Of a stretch of 64,000 nucleotides of DNA, positions 18,013 through 26,697 are shown one piece after another. The number at the start of each line of letters is the position of its first letter. The stretch's first letter is position 1. The stretch spans positions 47,895 through 111,894 of the forward strand of contig NZ_NWVL01000019.1 in assembly GCF_002382885.1 (NCBI RefSeq), given 5' to 3'. The notes below the pieces were generated by a model. The model was not told the DNA's origin. It worked only from the letters and a program-made list of their open reading frames with translations, and searched no databases. The position numbers and the translations under genes are program-made. This DNA comes from Streptomyces sp. WZ.A104 (GTDB lineage Bacteria > Actinomycetota > Actinomycetes > Streptomycetales > Streptomycetaceae).

Positions 18013-18982
18013 GCCGCAGTCATCGGACGGAGCGATCTCCCCGGCAGGAGCCGGCGGCGCGATGGACCTCGCCCTGGAGGAGGGCGCCAGCCTGGAGAAG
18101 ACCCCGGGCGGACCCGAGGGCACCGGCCCGGCCGGAAAGCCCCGCAGCCTGTGGTCCGACGCCTGGCGCGACCTGCGGCGCAACCCGGTCTTCATCATCT
18201 CCGCGCTGGTCATCCTCTTCCTGGTGATCATCTCGATCTGGCCCTCGCTCATCGCGAGCGGCGACCCCCTCCAGGCCGATCTGGACGACGCCCAGAAGGG
18301 CTCGGAGCCCGGCCACCCCTTCGGCTTCGACCCGCAGGGCCGCGACGTCTACACCCGCGTCGTCTACGGCACCCGGACCTCGGTCACCGTCGGCGTCTGC
18401 GCCACCCTCGGCGTCGCGATCCTCGGCAGCGTGCTGGGCGGGCTCGCGGGCTTCTTCGGCGGCTGGTGGGACTCGGTCCTCTCCCGCCTCACCGACGTCT
18501 TCTTCGGCATCCCCGTCGTCCTCGGCGGCCTGGTCTTCCTCTCCGTCGTCACCAGCTCCACCGTCTGGCCCGTCGTCGGCTTCATCGTCCTGCTCGGCTG
18601 GCCCCAGATCGCCCGTATCGCCCGCGGCTCGGTGATCACCGCCAAGCAGAACGACTACGTCCAGGCGGCCCGCGCACTCGGCGCCTCCAACTCGCGGATG
18701 CTGCTGCGCCACATCACCCCGAACGCCATCGCCCCCGTCATCGTCGTGGCGACCATCGCGCTCGGCACCTACATCTCCCTGGAGGCGACCCTGTCCTTCC
18801 TCGGCGTCGGCCTGAAGGACCCGGCGGTCTCGTGGGGCATCGACATCTCCGCGGCCGCCAACTACGTCCGCAACGCCCCGCACATGCTGCTCTGGCCCGC
18901 CGGGGCGCTGGCGATCACCGTGCTCGCCTTCATCATGCTCGGCGACGCGGTGCGCGACGCCCTCGACCCCAAGCTGCGCTGA
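18005..18982 (+). CDS. Oligopeptide ABC transporter permease, DppC/OppC type (operon 2)
   Basis: This 325-residue permease pairs with the preceding one. A polar tail of about 40 residues precedes KPRSLWSDAWRDLRRNPVF. It then has six membrane segments, the motif FGFDPQGRDVYTRVVYGTR and the EAA loop ARALGASNSRMLLRHITPNA. The ATG at 18005 lies inside the end of the upstream gene. The ATPase gene begins 13 bases after the stop. It is a paralogue of the gene at 9530. Confidence 0.95.
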   Translation: MPEPQSSDGAISPAGAGGAMDLALEEGASLEKTPGGPEGTGPAGKPRSLWSDAWRDLRRNPVFIISALVILFLVIISIWPSLIASGDPLQADLDDAQKGSEPGHPFGFDPQGRDVYTRVVYGTRTSVTVGVCATLGVAILGSVLGGLAGFFGGWWDSVLSRLTDVFFGIPVVLGGLVFLSVVTSSTVWPVVGFIVLLGWPQIARIARGSVITAKQNDYVQAARALGASNSRMLLRHITPNAIAPVIVVATIALGTYISLEATLSFLGVGLKDPAVSWGIDISAAANYVRNAPHMLLWPAGALAITVLAFIMLGDAVRDALDPKLR

Positions 18983-18995
18983 GGAGCCGGTTGCC

Positions 18996-19973
18996 ATGTT
19001 GCTCGAAGTGCGCGATCTGCATGTGGAGTTCCACACCCGCGACGGGATCGCCAAGGCCGTCAACGGGGTCAACTACTCGGTGGCCGAGGGCGAGACGCTC
19101 GCCGTCCTCGGCGAGTCCGGCTCCGGCAAGTCCGTCACCGCGCAGGCGATCATGGGCATCCTCGACATGCCCCCCGGGAAGATCGCGGGCGGCGAGATCC
19201 TCTTCAAGGACCAGGACCTGCTGAAGCTCAAGCCGGAGGAGCGGCGCAGGATCCGGGGCCAGGAGATGGCCATGATCTTCCAGGACGCCCTGTCGTCCCT
19301 CAACCCGGTCCTCACCGTCGGCCAGCAGCTCGGCGAGATGTTCGTCGTCCACCGCGGGATGTCCCGCAAGGACGCGAAGGCCAAGTCGGTCGAGCTGATG
19401 GACCGGGTCCGCATCCCGGCCGCCAAGGAACGGGTCGGCAACTACCCGCACCAGTTCTCCGGCGGGATGCGCCAGCGCATCATGATCGCCATGGCGATGG
19501 CCCTCGAACCGTCCCTGATCATCGCGGACGAGCCGACCACCGCCCTCGACGTCACCGTCCAGGCCCAGGTCATGGACCTGCTCGCCGAGCTCCAGCGCGA
19601 GCTGAACATGGGCCTGATCCTGATCACCCACGACCTCGGTGTGGTCGCCGACGTCGCGGACAAGATCGCCGTGATGTACGCGGGCCGGATCGTGGAGACC
19701 GCCCCCGTCCACGAGATCTACAAGGCGCCCGCCCACCCGTACACCAAGGGCCTCCTACGGTCGATCCCGCGACTGGACCAGAAGGGCCAGGAGCTCTACG
19801 CGATCAAGGGCCTGCCGCCCAACCTGCTCCGCATCCCGCCGGGCTGCGCGTTCAACCCACGCTGCCCGATGGCCCAGGACGTGTGCCGCACCGATGTGCC
19901 ACCCCTCTACGAGGTGGACGAACAGCGCAGGAGCGCCTGCCACTTCTGGAAGGAGACGCTCGATGCACGCTGA
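18996..19973 (+). CDS. Oligopeptide ABC transporter ATP-binding protein, OppD/DppD type (operon 2)
   Basis: This 325-residue ATPase begins directly with MLLEVRDLHVEFHTRDGIAK and lacks the N-terminal extension of its operon 1 paralogue. Walker A GESGSGKS is at residues about 40-47, followed by the signature FSGGMRQRIMIAMAMA, Walker B LIIADEPTTALD and the H-loop ITHDLGVV. The C-terminal cysteines (CAFNPRCPMAQDVC, CHFW) are kept. It overlaps the following gene by 11 bases. Confidence 0.95.
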   Translation: MLLEVRDLHVEFHTRDGIAKAVNGVNYSVAEGETLAVLGESGSGKSVTAQAIMGILDMPPGKIAGGEILFKDQDLLKLKPEERRRIRGQEMAMIFQDALSSLNPVLTVGQQLGEMFVVHRGMSRKDAKAKSVELMDRVRIPAAKERVGNYPHQFSGGMRQRIMIAMAMALEPSLIIADEPTTALDVTVQAQVMDLLAELQRELNMGLILITHDLGVVADVADKIAVMYAGRIVETAPVHEIYKAPAHPYTKGLLRSIPRLDQKGQELYAIKGLPPNLLRIPPGCAFNPRCPMAQDVCRTDVPPLYEVDEQRRSACHFWKETLDAR

Positions 19974-21183
19974 CGGCGACCGGAACGAGGGGAGCGGGGG
20001 CGGCGCGGCGGGATCCACCCTGCTGTCCAAGGCGGGGGAGGGCGGCAAGCCGTACGCCGACGGTGACCCGATCCTCGAAGTGCGCGGCCTCGCCAAGCAC
20101 TACCCGCTCACCCAGGGCATCCTCTTCAAGCGGCAGATCGGCGCGGTCCGGGCCGTCGACGGCGTCGACTTCGACCTCCACGCGGGCGAGACGCTGGGCA
20201 TCGTGGGGGAGTCCGGCTGCGGCAAGTCGACCGTCGCCAAGATGCTCGTGCATCTGGAACGCCCCACCGCGGGCGCGATCCGATACAAGGGCGAGGACGT
20301 CTCGCGGCTCTCCGGCCGGGCGCTGAAGGCCGTGCGCCGCAACATCCAGATGGTGTTCCAGGACCCGTACACCTCGCTGAACCCGCGCATGACGGTCGGC
20401 GACATCATCGGGGAGCCGTACGAGATCCACCCCGAGGTCGCCCCCAAGGGCAGCCGCCGCCAGAAGGTCCAGGACCTGCTGGACGTCGTCGGGCTCAACC
20501 CGGAGTACATCAACCGCTATCCGCACCAGTTCTCCGGCGGCCAGCGCCAGCGCATCGGCATCGCCCGGGGACTCGCCCTCAACCCGGAGATCATCGTCGC
20601 CGACGAACCGGTCTCCGCGCTCGACGTCTCCGTACAGGCCCAGGTCGTCAACCTGCTGGACCGGCTCCAGGCCGAATTCAGCCTGAGCTTCATCTTCATC
20701 GCGCACGACCTCTCCATCGTCCGGCACATCTCCGACCGGGTCGGCGTGATGTACCTCGGCCGGATCGTGGAGATCGGCACGGACGCGGAGATCTACGACC
20801 ACCCCACCCACCCGTACACGCAGGCGCTGCTCTCCGCCGTGCCCGTACCGGACCCGGAGGCCCGCGCCCACCGGGAGCGGATCATCCTGCACGGCGATGT
20901 CCCCTCGCCCGCCAACATCCCCTCCGGCTGCCGCTTCCGCACCCGGTGCTGGAAGGCGCAGGAGCGGTGCGAACTGGAGGTGCCGCTGCTGGCGGTCCCC
21001 GCGGAGTTCCGGTTCTCCGACACCCCTGCCCGGCACGACTCGGCCTGCCACTTCGCGGAGGAGAAGCATGTGGTGCCGCAGGAGGGGGAGTTGGGGATCC
21101 CGGGGCGGCGACCGGTCGAGGACGTGCCCGAGCCGGGGGACGACGGGTCCCAGCCGGGGCCCACGAAGGACGAAGCACCGTAA
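19963..21183 (+). CDS. Oligopeptide ABC transporter ATP-binding protein, OppF/DppF type (operon 2)
   Basis: This 406-residue ATPase closes the second importer operon. The ATG at 19963 has AAGGAG 9 bases upstream and overlaps the OppD gene. A Gly/Ala-rich tail of about 35 residues precedes LEVRGLAKHYPLTQGILFKR. Walker A GESGCGKST, the signature FSGGQRQRIGIARG, Walker B IIVADEPVSALDVS and the cysteine cluster CRFRTRCWKAQERC are intact. It differs from the operon 1 copy by an acidic, Pro-rich C-terminal tail of about 40 residues. I see no strong terminator after it. Confidence 0.95.
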   Translation: MHADGDRNEGSGGGAAGSTLLSKAGEGGKPYADGDPILEVRGLAKHYPLTQGILFKRQIGAVRAVDGVDFDLHAGETLGIVGESGCGKSTVAKMLVHLERPTAGAIRYKGEDVSRLSGRALKAVRRNIQMVFQDPYTSLNPRMTVGDIIGEPYEIHPEVAPKGSRRQKVQDLLDVVGLNPEYINRYPHQFSGGQRQRIGIARGLALNPEIIVADEPVSALDVSVQAQVVNLLDRLQAEFSLSFIFIAHDLSIVRHISDRVGVMYLGRIVEIGTDAEIYDHPTHPYTQALLSAVPVPDPEARAHRERIILHGDVPSPANIPSGCRFRTRCWKAQERCELEVPLLAVPAEFRFSDTPARHDSACHFAEEKHVVPQEGELGIPGRRPVEDVPEPGDDGSQPGPTKDEAP

Positions 21184-21392
21184 AACGGCATCAGATTCGT
21201 TAACAAGTCAGCAACTCGCCCGTCGCCACACCGATATACGAACGCTCCATGCTGTACAGCGTACGGCCGTGCGGGTGCCGTGAACCGGCCGGAGCGTCGT
21301 CCTGTCGCCCCGGCCGGTTTCCCGTCGCCCCCGTCGCCCTGCTGATTCGTTGTCACCTTGTTCATTCGTTCGGGGCGGTGGAGTATCGCCGG

Positions 21393-22481
21393 GTGACACT
21401 TACACGGGGAGCGAGAATCACCGGCGCCGTTCTGTGCGCGGTGCTGGCACTGATGGCCCTGGCCTGGATCGTGCGGGACGTGCGGGCCGCCGACGGGCCC
21501 GTGGCCGTGTGGGAGTACTGGTCGGGCACCGCCAACCTGCGGACAGGTCTGCGGCCCGCCACCACGTCGACCACCTTCGTCCTGCTGGTGGCCTACATCG
21601 CGGCCGCCGTGGCGGCGCTGCGTTCCACCGCCGCCGCTTCGGTCCTGGTCGTCACCGGGATCGTCACCTTCGCGCTGCGGCTGCCAGGTGTCTGGACGGT
21701 CGGCGACGCCCTGGCCCCGGAGGACCTGCGCGACCGGGCTCTGCTCACCACGTACGCGGCGCTCGCCGCCTCCGTCGGCCTGATCGTCGCCGGGGCCGCC
21801 GGCCGCCGCCCCGCCCCCGGGGGCGGGGCGCGTCCCCTGGGCCCCGGGCGCGGGGCGGGGGTGGCCGCTCTCCTGCTCCTCGGTTTCCAGGCCGTGGTCT
21901 TCGCCGGCTGGGAGATCCGGCAGCCGTTCGTCTATCCGTCCAACCTCTATCCCGCGTGGTTCATCGGCGGGAGGCCCCTGCACACCCCGCTGACCGAGGG
22001 GCCGCCCGGGTGGGTCAACGCGGTGCTCGTCCTGATGTTCCTGGTGGCGGCCGTCGGCGCGGTCGCGGGAGCGGTCAACGCGCGACCGCTCGGCCTGATC
22101 GCGGGCGGGTTCGTGCTCTGCTCCGGCGTGCTGGGCGTGGCGCGCGCGATCCACTTCGACATGTTCGACGGGTTCGCCGGCATGGACATCGAGGGGCAGC
22201 TGAACCTGCTGAGCTTCGTCACCTCGCTCCTCGTCGGCGTCGCCGTGATCATCGTCCTCGCCCGCAAGGGTGTCGAGCGGTCCCCCGGCGGAGCCACGGG
22301 CCCGTGGGGCGGCCCGAACTCCTGGGGCGGTGACTGGGGCCCGCCGGGGCCCTGGGGCGCTCAGGCCCCCGGCGGGCCGGGAGCGCAGGGCTACCCGCCC
22401 GCCCCCGGGCACCCGCCCGTCTCCGGACCTCCGCAGGGCGGTGGCTTCGGACCCCCGCCCTCCTCGCCGCCCCGCTGGTGA
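21393..22481 (+). CDS. Integral membrane protein of unknown function
   Basis: This 362-residue protein starts at a GTG at 21393, which opens VTLTRGARITGAVLCAVLAL; sequence upstream in this frame is not protein-like, and a GGTGGAG stretch lies about 10 bases before it. It has around seven hydrophobic segments through residue 290, and an extracellular-type loop with GWEIRQPFVYPSNLYPAWFI between two of them. The last 70 residues are Gly/Pro/Trp-rich and probably disordered in the cytoplasm. I do not recognise the family. It converges with the S9 peptidase gene, 43 bases apart. Confidence 0.7.
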   Translation: MTLTRGARITGAVLCAVLALMALAWIVRDVRAADGPVAVWEYWSGTANLRTGLRPATTSTTFVLLVAYIAAAVAALRSTAAASVLVVTGIVTFALRLPGVWTVGDALAPEDLRDRALLTTYAALAASVGLIVAGAAGRRPAPGGGARPLGPGRGAGVAALLLLGFQAVVFAGWEIRQPFVYPSNLYPAWFIGGRPLHTPLTEGPPGWVNAVLVLMFLVAAVGAVAGAVNARPLGLIAGGFVLCSGVLGVARAIHFDMFDGFAGMDIEGQLNLLSFVTSLLVGVAVIIVLARKGVERSPGGATGPWGGPNSWGGDWGPPGPWGAQAPGGPGAQGYPPAPGHPPVSGPPQGGGFGPPPSSPPRW

Positions 22482-22524
22482 GCCGACGAGCCGGTGAGGG
22501 AGAGGCGGGCGGGGTGCCGAGGCC

Positions 22525-24651
22525 TCAGCTTCCGGTCAGCCCCAGCGAGCGCTTGAGGAAGTCCACCTGAAGCAGGAGCAGGTTCTCCGCGACCTGCTCC
22601 TGCGGCGTCATGTGCGTCACCCCGCTCAGCGGCAGCACCTCGTGCGGCCGCCCGGCCGACAGCAGCGCCGAGGACAGCCGCAGGGCGTGCGCGACGACCA
22701 CGTTGTCGTCGGCGAGCCCGTGGACGATCATCATCGGGCGGAGCTGCTCGGCGGGCTCGGACAGCCCCTCGTCGGTGACCAGCGCATTGGACGCGTACAC
22801 CTCGGGCTGCTTCGACGGGTCTCCGAGATAGCGCTCGGTGTAGTGGGTGTCGTACAGCCGCCAGTCCGTCACCGGAGCGCCCACCACGGCCGCGTGGAAG
22901 ACGTCGGGGCGGCGCAGCACCGCGAGGCCGGAGAGGTAGCCCCCGTACGACCAGCCCCGGATGGCGACCCGGGACAGATCGAGCGGGAACCGCTCGGCGA
23001 GCGCCCGGAGCGCCTCGATCTGGTCGTCCAGGGTGAGGGTGAAGTCGTCCCGCACCGCTTTCTCCCAGGCGGGCGAGCGGCCCGGCGCGCCCCGCCCGTC
23101 CGCGACGACCACCGCGAAGCCCTGGTCCGCGAACCACTGCGAGGTCAGGTGCGCGTTGTGGGCGGCGACCACCCGGCGGCCGTGCGGACCGCCGTACGGA
23201 TCCATCAGGACCGGAAGCGGACCATCCGATTCCCGGTAGCCCGTGGGAAGTAGCACGGCGCACGGAATCCGCCGTGCGCCCCCCTCGGTGAGCGTCACGA
23301 CGGCGGAGAGAACCGGCTCCTGGGCGAAGCTCGCGATCCGGGCCAGCCGCTTGCCGTCCCGCAGCACCCACGCGGCGGCTCCTGGCTCCTCGGGGACGGC
23401 CGAGACCATCACGGTCAGACCGCCCGAGCGGACGGCGGAGTGCACACCCACCCCTTCGGAAATCCGCTCGATTCCCAGCTCGTTGACCCGGTACACATGG
23501 ATCTGCCCGACCTCCGGCTCGACCGCGTCCTCACCGGCCACCGCCGAGACCAGGATGTCGGACTCCCCGATGTCCAGCACCGACTGGACATGCAGCTGGG
23601 AGCCGGTCAGCGGCCGGTCGCCCACCGCGAGCACCCGCGCACCGCCCTCGTCCGCGATCCGTACCAGCCGCCCGTCCGGTGCCCACGCGGGTACCCCGGG
23701 GAAGAGATCCAGCCACACCGGGTCCTCGTCCACATGCACGATCCGGGTCGCGCCGGTCTCCGGGTCCACCGCCAGATATCGCTGAGCGCGCTGGTCGCGG
23801 GTCTGCACCAGCAGCAGCGGAGCACCCGCGGAGGACCAGTGCACCTGGGCCAGGTACGGGAACGCGGCCCGGTCCCAGACCACTTCCCTGCGGGCCCCCT
23901 CCAGGTCCATGACGAAGAGCCGCACCTCGGCATTGGGCGTCCCCGCCGCCGGATAGGCGACCTCCGCGGGCTTGCGCTCCGGGTGCGCCGGATCGGCGAT
24001 CCACCACCGCTGTACGGGGCTGTCGTCGGCCCGCGCCACCAGCAGCCGGTCCGACTCCGGCGACCACCAGAAGCCCCGGTAGCGGTGCATCTCCTCGGCT
24101 GCGACGAACTCCGCCAGACCGTAGGTGACGTGGGAGTCCTCCGGATCGGCCAGTGCCCGGTCGCCTTCGCCCTGCGCCCCGACGACCCGCAGCGCGCCCT
24201 TCGCCACGTACGCGATGTGCCGCCCGTCGGGCGAGGGGCGCGGGTCGATCACCGGCCCCGGCACCGGCAGCGCCCGCGCGGTCCCGGCCCGCAGCTCGGC
24301 CACGTACACCTTTCCGGACAGGGCGAAGGCCGCCAACTCCGCAGCCCGGTCGACCGCGTAGGAGACGATGCCCGCCGAACCCTCCCGGGTCCGCTCGCGC
24401 CGGGCCCGCTCCTGCGGCGACAGCTTCTCCGTCGAACCGCCCAGCAGGACTTCGGGATCGGCGGCGATCCGCTCCTCACCGGTCGCCGGGTCGAGCACCC
24501 AGAGGCGGGTGGTCCGGTCGGTGCCGGAGGCGGACCGCAGGAAGATCACGCGTGTCTCGTCCGGTGAGACGGTGAAGGCGCGAGGTGCGCCGAGAGTGAA
24601 CCGCTGGGTCCGTGCGTGCTGGCGGGGAAAGGACAGCTTCTGCGAGGTCAT
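22525..24651 (-). CDS. S9 family peptidase (prolyl oligopeptidase / dipeptidyl peptidase IV type)
   Basis: This 708-residue serine peptidase should cleave short peptides after proline or alanine. The ATG at 24651 opens MTSQKLSFPRQHARTQRF; there is no signal peptide, so it is probably cytosolic. Residues about 20-450 form the predicted beta-propeller of the DPP IV N-terminal domain. The alpha/beta hydrolase domain follows with nucleophile Ser568 in GWSYGGYLSG, Asp648 in LADDNVV and His680 in SGVTHM, a complete triad. The gene is monocistronic, next to two peptide importer operons, so degrading imported peptides is a plausible job. Related prolyl oligopeptidases help remove leaders of some class III lanthipeptides, and an amf cluster lies 6 kb away. 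Confidence 0.92.
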   Translation of the reverse strand: MTSQKLSFPRQHARTQRFTLGAPRAFTVSPDETRVIFLRSASGTDRTTRLWVLDPATGEERIAADPEVLLGGSTEKLSPQERARRERTREGSAGIVSYAVDRAAELAAFALSGKVYVAELRAGTARALPVPGPVIDPRPSPDGRHIAYVAKGALRVVGAQGEGDRALADPEDSHVTYGLAEFVAAEEMHRYRGFWWSPESDRLLVARADDSPVQRWWIADPAHPERKPAEVAYPAAGTPNAEVRLFVMDLEGARREVVWDRAAFPYLAQVHWSSAGAPLLLVQTRDQRAQRYLAVDPETGATRIVHVDEDPVWLDLFPGVPAWAPDGRLVRIADEGGARVLAVGDRPLTGSQLHVQSVLDIGESDILVSAVAGEDAVEPEVGQIHVYRVNELGIERISEGVGVHSAVRSGGLTVMVSAVPEEPGAAAWVLRDGKRLARIASFAQEPVLSAVVTLTEGGARRIPCAVLLPTGYRESDGPLPVLMDPYGGPHGRRVVAAHNAHLTSQWFADQGFAVVVADGRGAPGRSPAWEKAVRDDFTLTLDDQIEALRALAERFPLDLSRVAIRGWSYGGYLSGLAVLRRPDVFHAAVVGAPVTDWRLYDTHYTERYLGDPSKQPEVYASNALVTDEGLSEPAEQLRPMMIVHGLADDNVVVAHALRLSSALLSAGRPHEVLPLSGVTHMTPQEQVAENLLLLQVDFLKRSLGLTGS

Positions 24652-24828
24652 GGCTCCGAACTTAGCTCCGAACTCGGCCGCGTGGCGCGGTTCGTGCGCC
24701 CCTCGTGCTGCAATGCCCCGATCAATGCGTTGGCACGGATAGTTATGATCCGTAGCGCTCGGTGGGTATGAACCCGCTGGCTCCGCGTGTGCCGCCCGTC
24801 CCGACCGTACTGATGGAGGTGAACCGCC

Positions 24829-25023
24829 GTGGCGCTCTCGATTTCGGCGGTAGTGCTGCTGGCGATCATCGTCTTCCTGCTGATCCGGAAATCCGGGCTC
24901 AAGGGGGGGCACGCGGTGGTCTGCATGCTGCTCGGGTTCTACATCGCGAGCTCGTCCATCGCGCCGACCATCTCCGACCTGACGACCAACGTGGCGGGGA
25001 TGATCAGCAGCATCAAGTTCTGA
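24829..25023 (+). CDS. Small membrane protein of unknown function
   Basis: This 64-residue protein starts at a GTG with GGAGG 9 bases upstream. The first 20 residues (MALSISAVVLLAIIVFLLIR) form one membrane segment, and a second weaker one lies at about residues 28-45 (AVVCMLLGFYIASSSIAP). The end is TNVAGMISSIKF. Similar small proteins are common in actinomycetes. I know no function. Confidence 0.75.
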   Translation: MALSISAVVLLAIIVFLLIRKSGLKGGHAVVCMLLGFYIASSSIAPTISDLTTNVAGMISSIKF

Positions 25024-25089
25024 CCCGGGCAGTGCACGGAGTACGGGCGCGGGGGCACGGGGGGTCTCCGGGCTCGTAGGGTGGTCCCC

Positions 25090-25992
25090 ATGAAGGACCT
25101 TCCCGCCCGCCGTCTGCTGCTGGTGCACGCGCACCCGGACGACGAGTCGATCAACAACGGCGCCACCATGGCCAGGTATGCGGCCGAGGGTGCCCACGTC
25201 ACCCTGGTCACGTGCACGCTCGGCGAGGAGGGCGAGGTCATCCCGCCCGCCCTCGCCCGCCTCGCCGCCGACCGGGACGACGTCCTCGGCCCCCACCGGG
25301 TCGGCGAGCTGGCCGCGGCGATGAAGGAGCTCGGCGTCACCGACCACCGCTTCCTCGGCGGCGCGGGCCGCTACCGGGACTCCGGAATGATGGGCGCCGA
25401 GCAGAACGGCCGCCCCGGCTCCTTCTGGTCCACCCCCGTGGACGAGGCGGCCGCCCACCTCGTCGAGGTGATCCGCGAGATCCGCCCCCAGGTCCTGGTC
25501 ACCTACGACCCCGACGGCGGCTACGGCCACCCCGACCACATCCAGGCCCACCGGGTCGCGATGCGCGCCGCCGACCTGGCCGCCGACCCGGCGCACGGCA
25601 CCGGCGCCCCGCACACCGTCGCGAAGATCTACTGGAACCGGGTGGAGCGCCCCGTGGTCGAGGCCGCCTTCGACCGGCTGCGCACCACGGCGCCGGACGC
25701 CTTCCCGGGCATCGCGGCCGTGGACGACGTCCCGGGAGTGGTCGCGGGCGACGAGATCACCGCGGAGATCGACGGATCGGCGTACGCCGGGGCGAAGTCG
25801 GCGGCGATGCGCGCCCATGCCACCCAGATCGTGGTGGACGGCCTCTTCTTCGCCCTCTCCAACGACCTGGGTCAGCCCCTGCTGACGACCGAGTGGTACC
25901 AGCTGGTGCGGGGAGTCCCGGGGGCGCCCCCGGGCGCCCGCGAGAGCGACCTGTTCGCGGGCCTGCCGGACGCCGCGGGGGGCACGGCATGA
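25090..25992 (+). CDS. mshB: Mycothiol biosynthesis deacetylase MshB
   Basis: This 300-residue enzyme removes the acetyl group from GlcNAc-inositol, the second committed step of mycothiol synthesis. The zinc site signature HAHPDDES is at residues about 12-19 and the matching HPDH is near residue 150 ([12 protein letters not shown]). Length and the conserved [13 protein letters not shown] block fit MshB rather than the related Mca. The ATG at 25090 is taken as start; a GTG three codons upstream is possible. Its stop overlaps the next ATG (ATGA). The gene order mshB then a small membrane protein is familiar from other Streptomyces. Confidence 0.93.
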   Translation: MKDLPARRLLLVHAHPDDESINNGATMARYAAEGAHVTLVTCTLGEEGEVIPPALARLAADRDDVLGPHRVGELAAAMKELGVTDHRFLGGAGRYRDSGMMGAEQNGRPGSFWSTPVDEAAAHLVEVIREIRPQVLVTYDPDGGYGHPDHIQAHRVAMRAADLAADPAHGTGAPHTVAKIYWNRVERPVVEAAFDRLRTTAPDAFPGIAAVDDVPGVVAGDEITAEIDGSAYAGAKSAAMRAHATQIVVDGLFFALSNDLGQPLLTTEWYQLVRGVPGAPPGARESDLFAGLPDAAGGTA

Positions 25993-26522
25993 GCGGCAAC
26001 CCGGGTAACGGCGGCGGCAAGGGCGCGAACCCCGGCAAGGGTGGCGGAACGGGCGGCAACCCGGGCAAGGGACGCGATCGGGCAGGCGCCTCCCGTGCCC
26101 CGCGGACCAGCGCGGCGCCGAGGGCCCCCGAGCCTTCCGCGTTCACCGCCCGGCCGAACCCGGCCCGGATCGCGGGCTACTTCGGCCTGGCCGTGCTCGG
26201 CGTCCTCGTCGCGCTCGCCGGAACGCTCGTCCAAGCCGCCTGGTTCCCGGCCGGGTTGATCATCGCGCTGGCGGGCTCCGGGGGCCTCTTCTACGGCGGC
26301 CGTATCCTGACCGGCACCCAGATCGGCGCACTCGCGCCCGCGGTCGGCTGGTTCATCACGGTGTTCCTTCTGCTGAGCGGGCGGCCGGAGGGCGACTACG
26401 TCTTCGGCGACGAACTCGGCCTGGTGCTCTTCATGCTCGGCGGCACCGCCGTCGCTGTGATGTGCGCCACCACGTCAAAAGTGCCGCAATCAGCCACCCG
26501 CAACGCCCGGTCCGGCATCTGA
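25989..26522 (+). CDS. DUF6113-like integral membrane protein
   Basis: This 177-residue protein is translationally coupled to mshB (ATGA overlap). The first 55 residues are Gly, Asn, Lys and Pro-rich and probably disordered, with repeated NPGKGGG. Then come four membrane segments, beginning [21 protein letters not shown] and including [19 protein letters not shown]. The last segment is [18 protein letters not shown] recall similar proteins beside mshB being called DUF6113, with no known function. A role connected to mycothiol rests on gene order alone. Confidence 0.8.
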   Translation: MSGNPGNGGGKGANPGKGGGTGGNPGKGRDRAGASRAPRTSAAPRAPEPSAFTARPNPARIAGYFGLAVLGVLVALAGTLVQAAWFPAGLIIALAGSGGLFYGGRILTGTQIGALAPAVGWFITVFLLLSGRPEGDYVFGDELGLVLFMLGGTAVAVMCATTSKVPQSATRNARSGI

Positions 26523-26697
26523 AGTGCCAAGTCCGGGACCGGGGCAACCCCCACAGGTGTGATGCACGGGTGGAGGTTTCCCCCGGTCGCGGAGTGTCCG
26601 ACGGCGGCGGCCAGTATGGTGGTGCGCGCGCCGAGCCGTCCCCTGGCCTGCGGCATGGGGGAAGTACGGGCGGCGGAGCCAATCGGGAGAACCTGCT

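Noticed and set aside
24652..25818. Upstream extension of the S9 peptidase frame to 1097 codons
   Set aside because: The extension runs antisense through mshB and a small membrane protein gene and has no peptidase character; the ATG at 24651 gives the normal family N-terminus.
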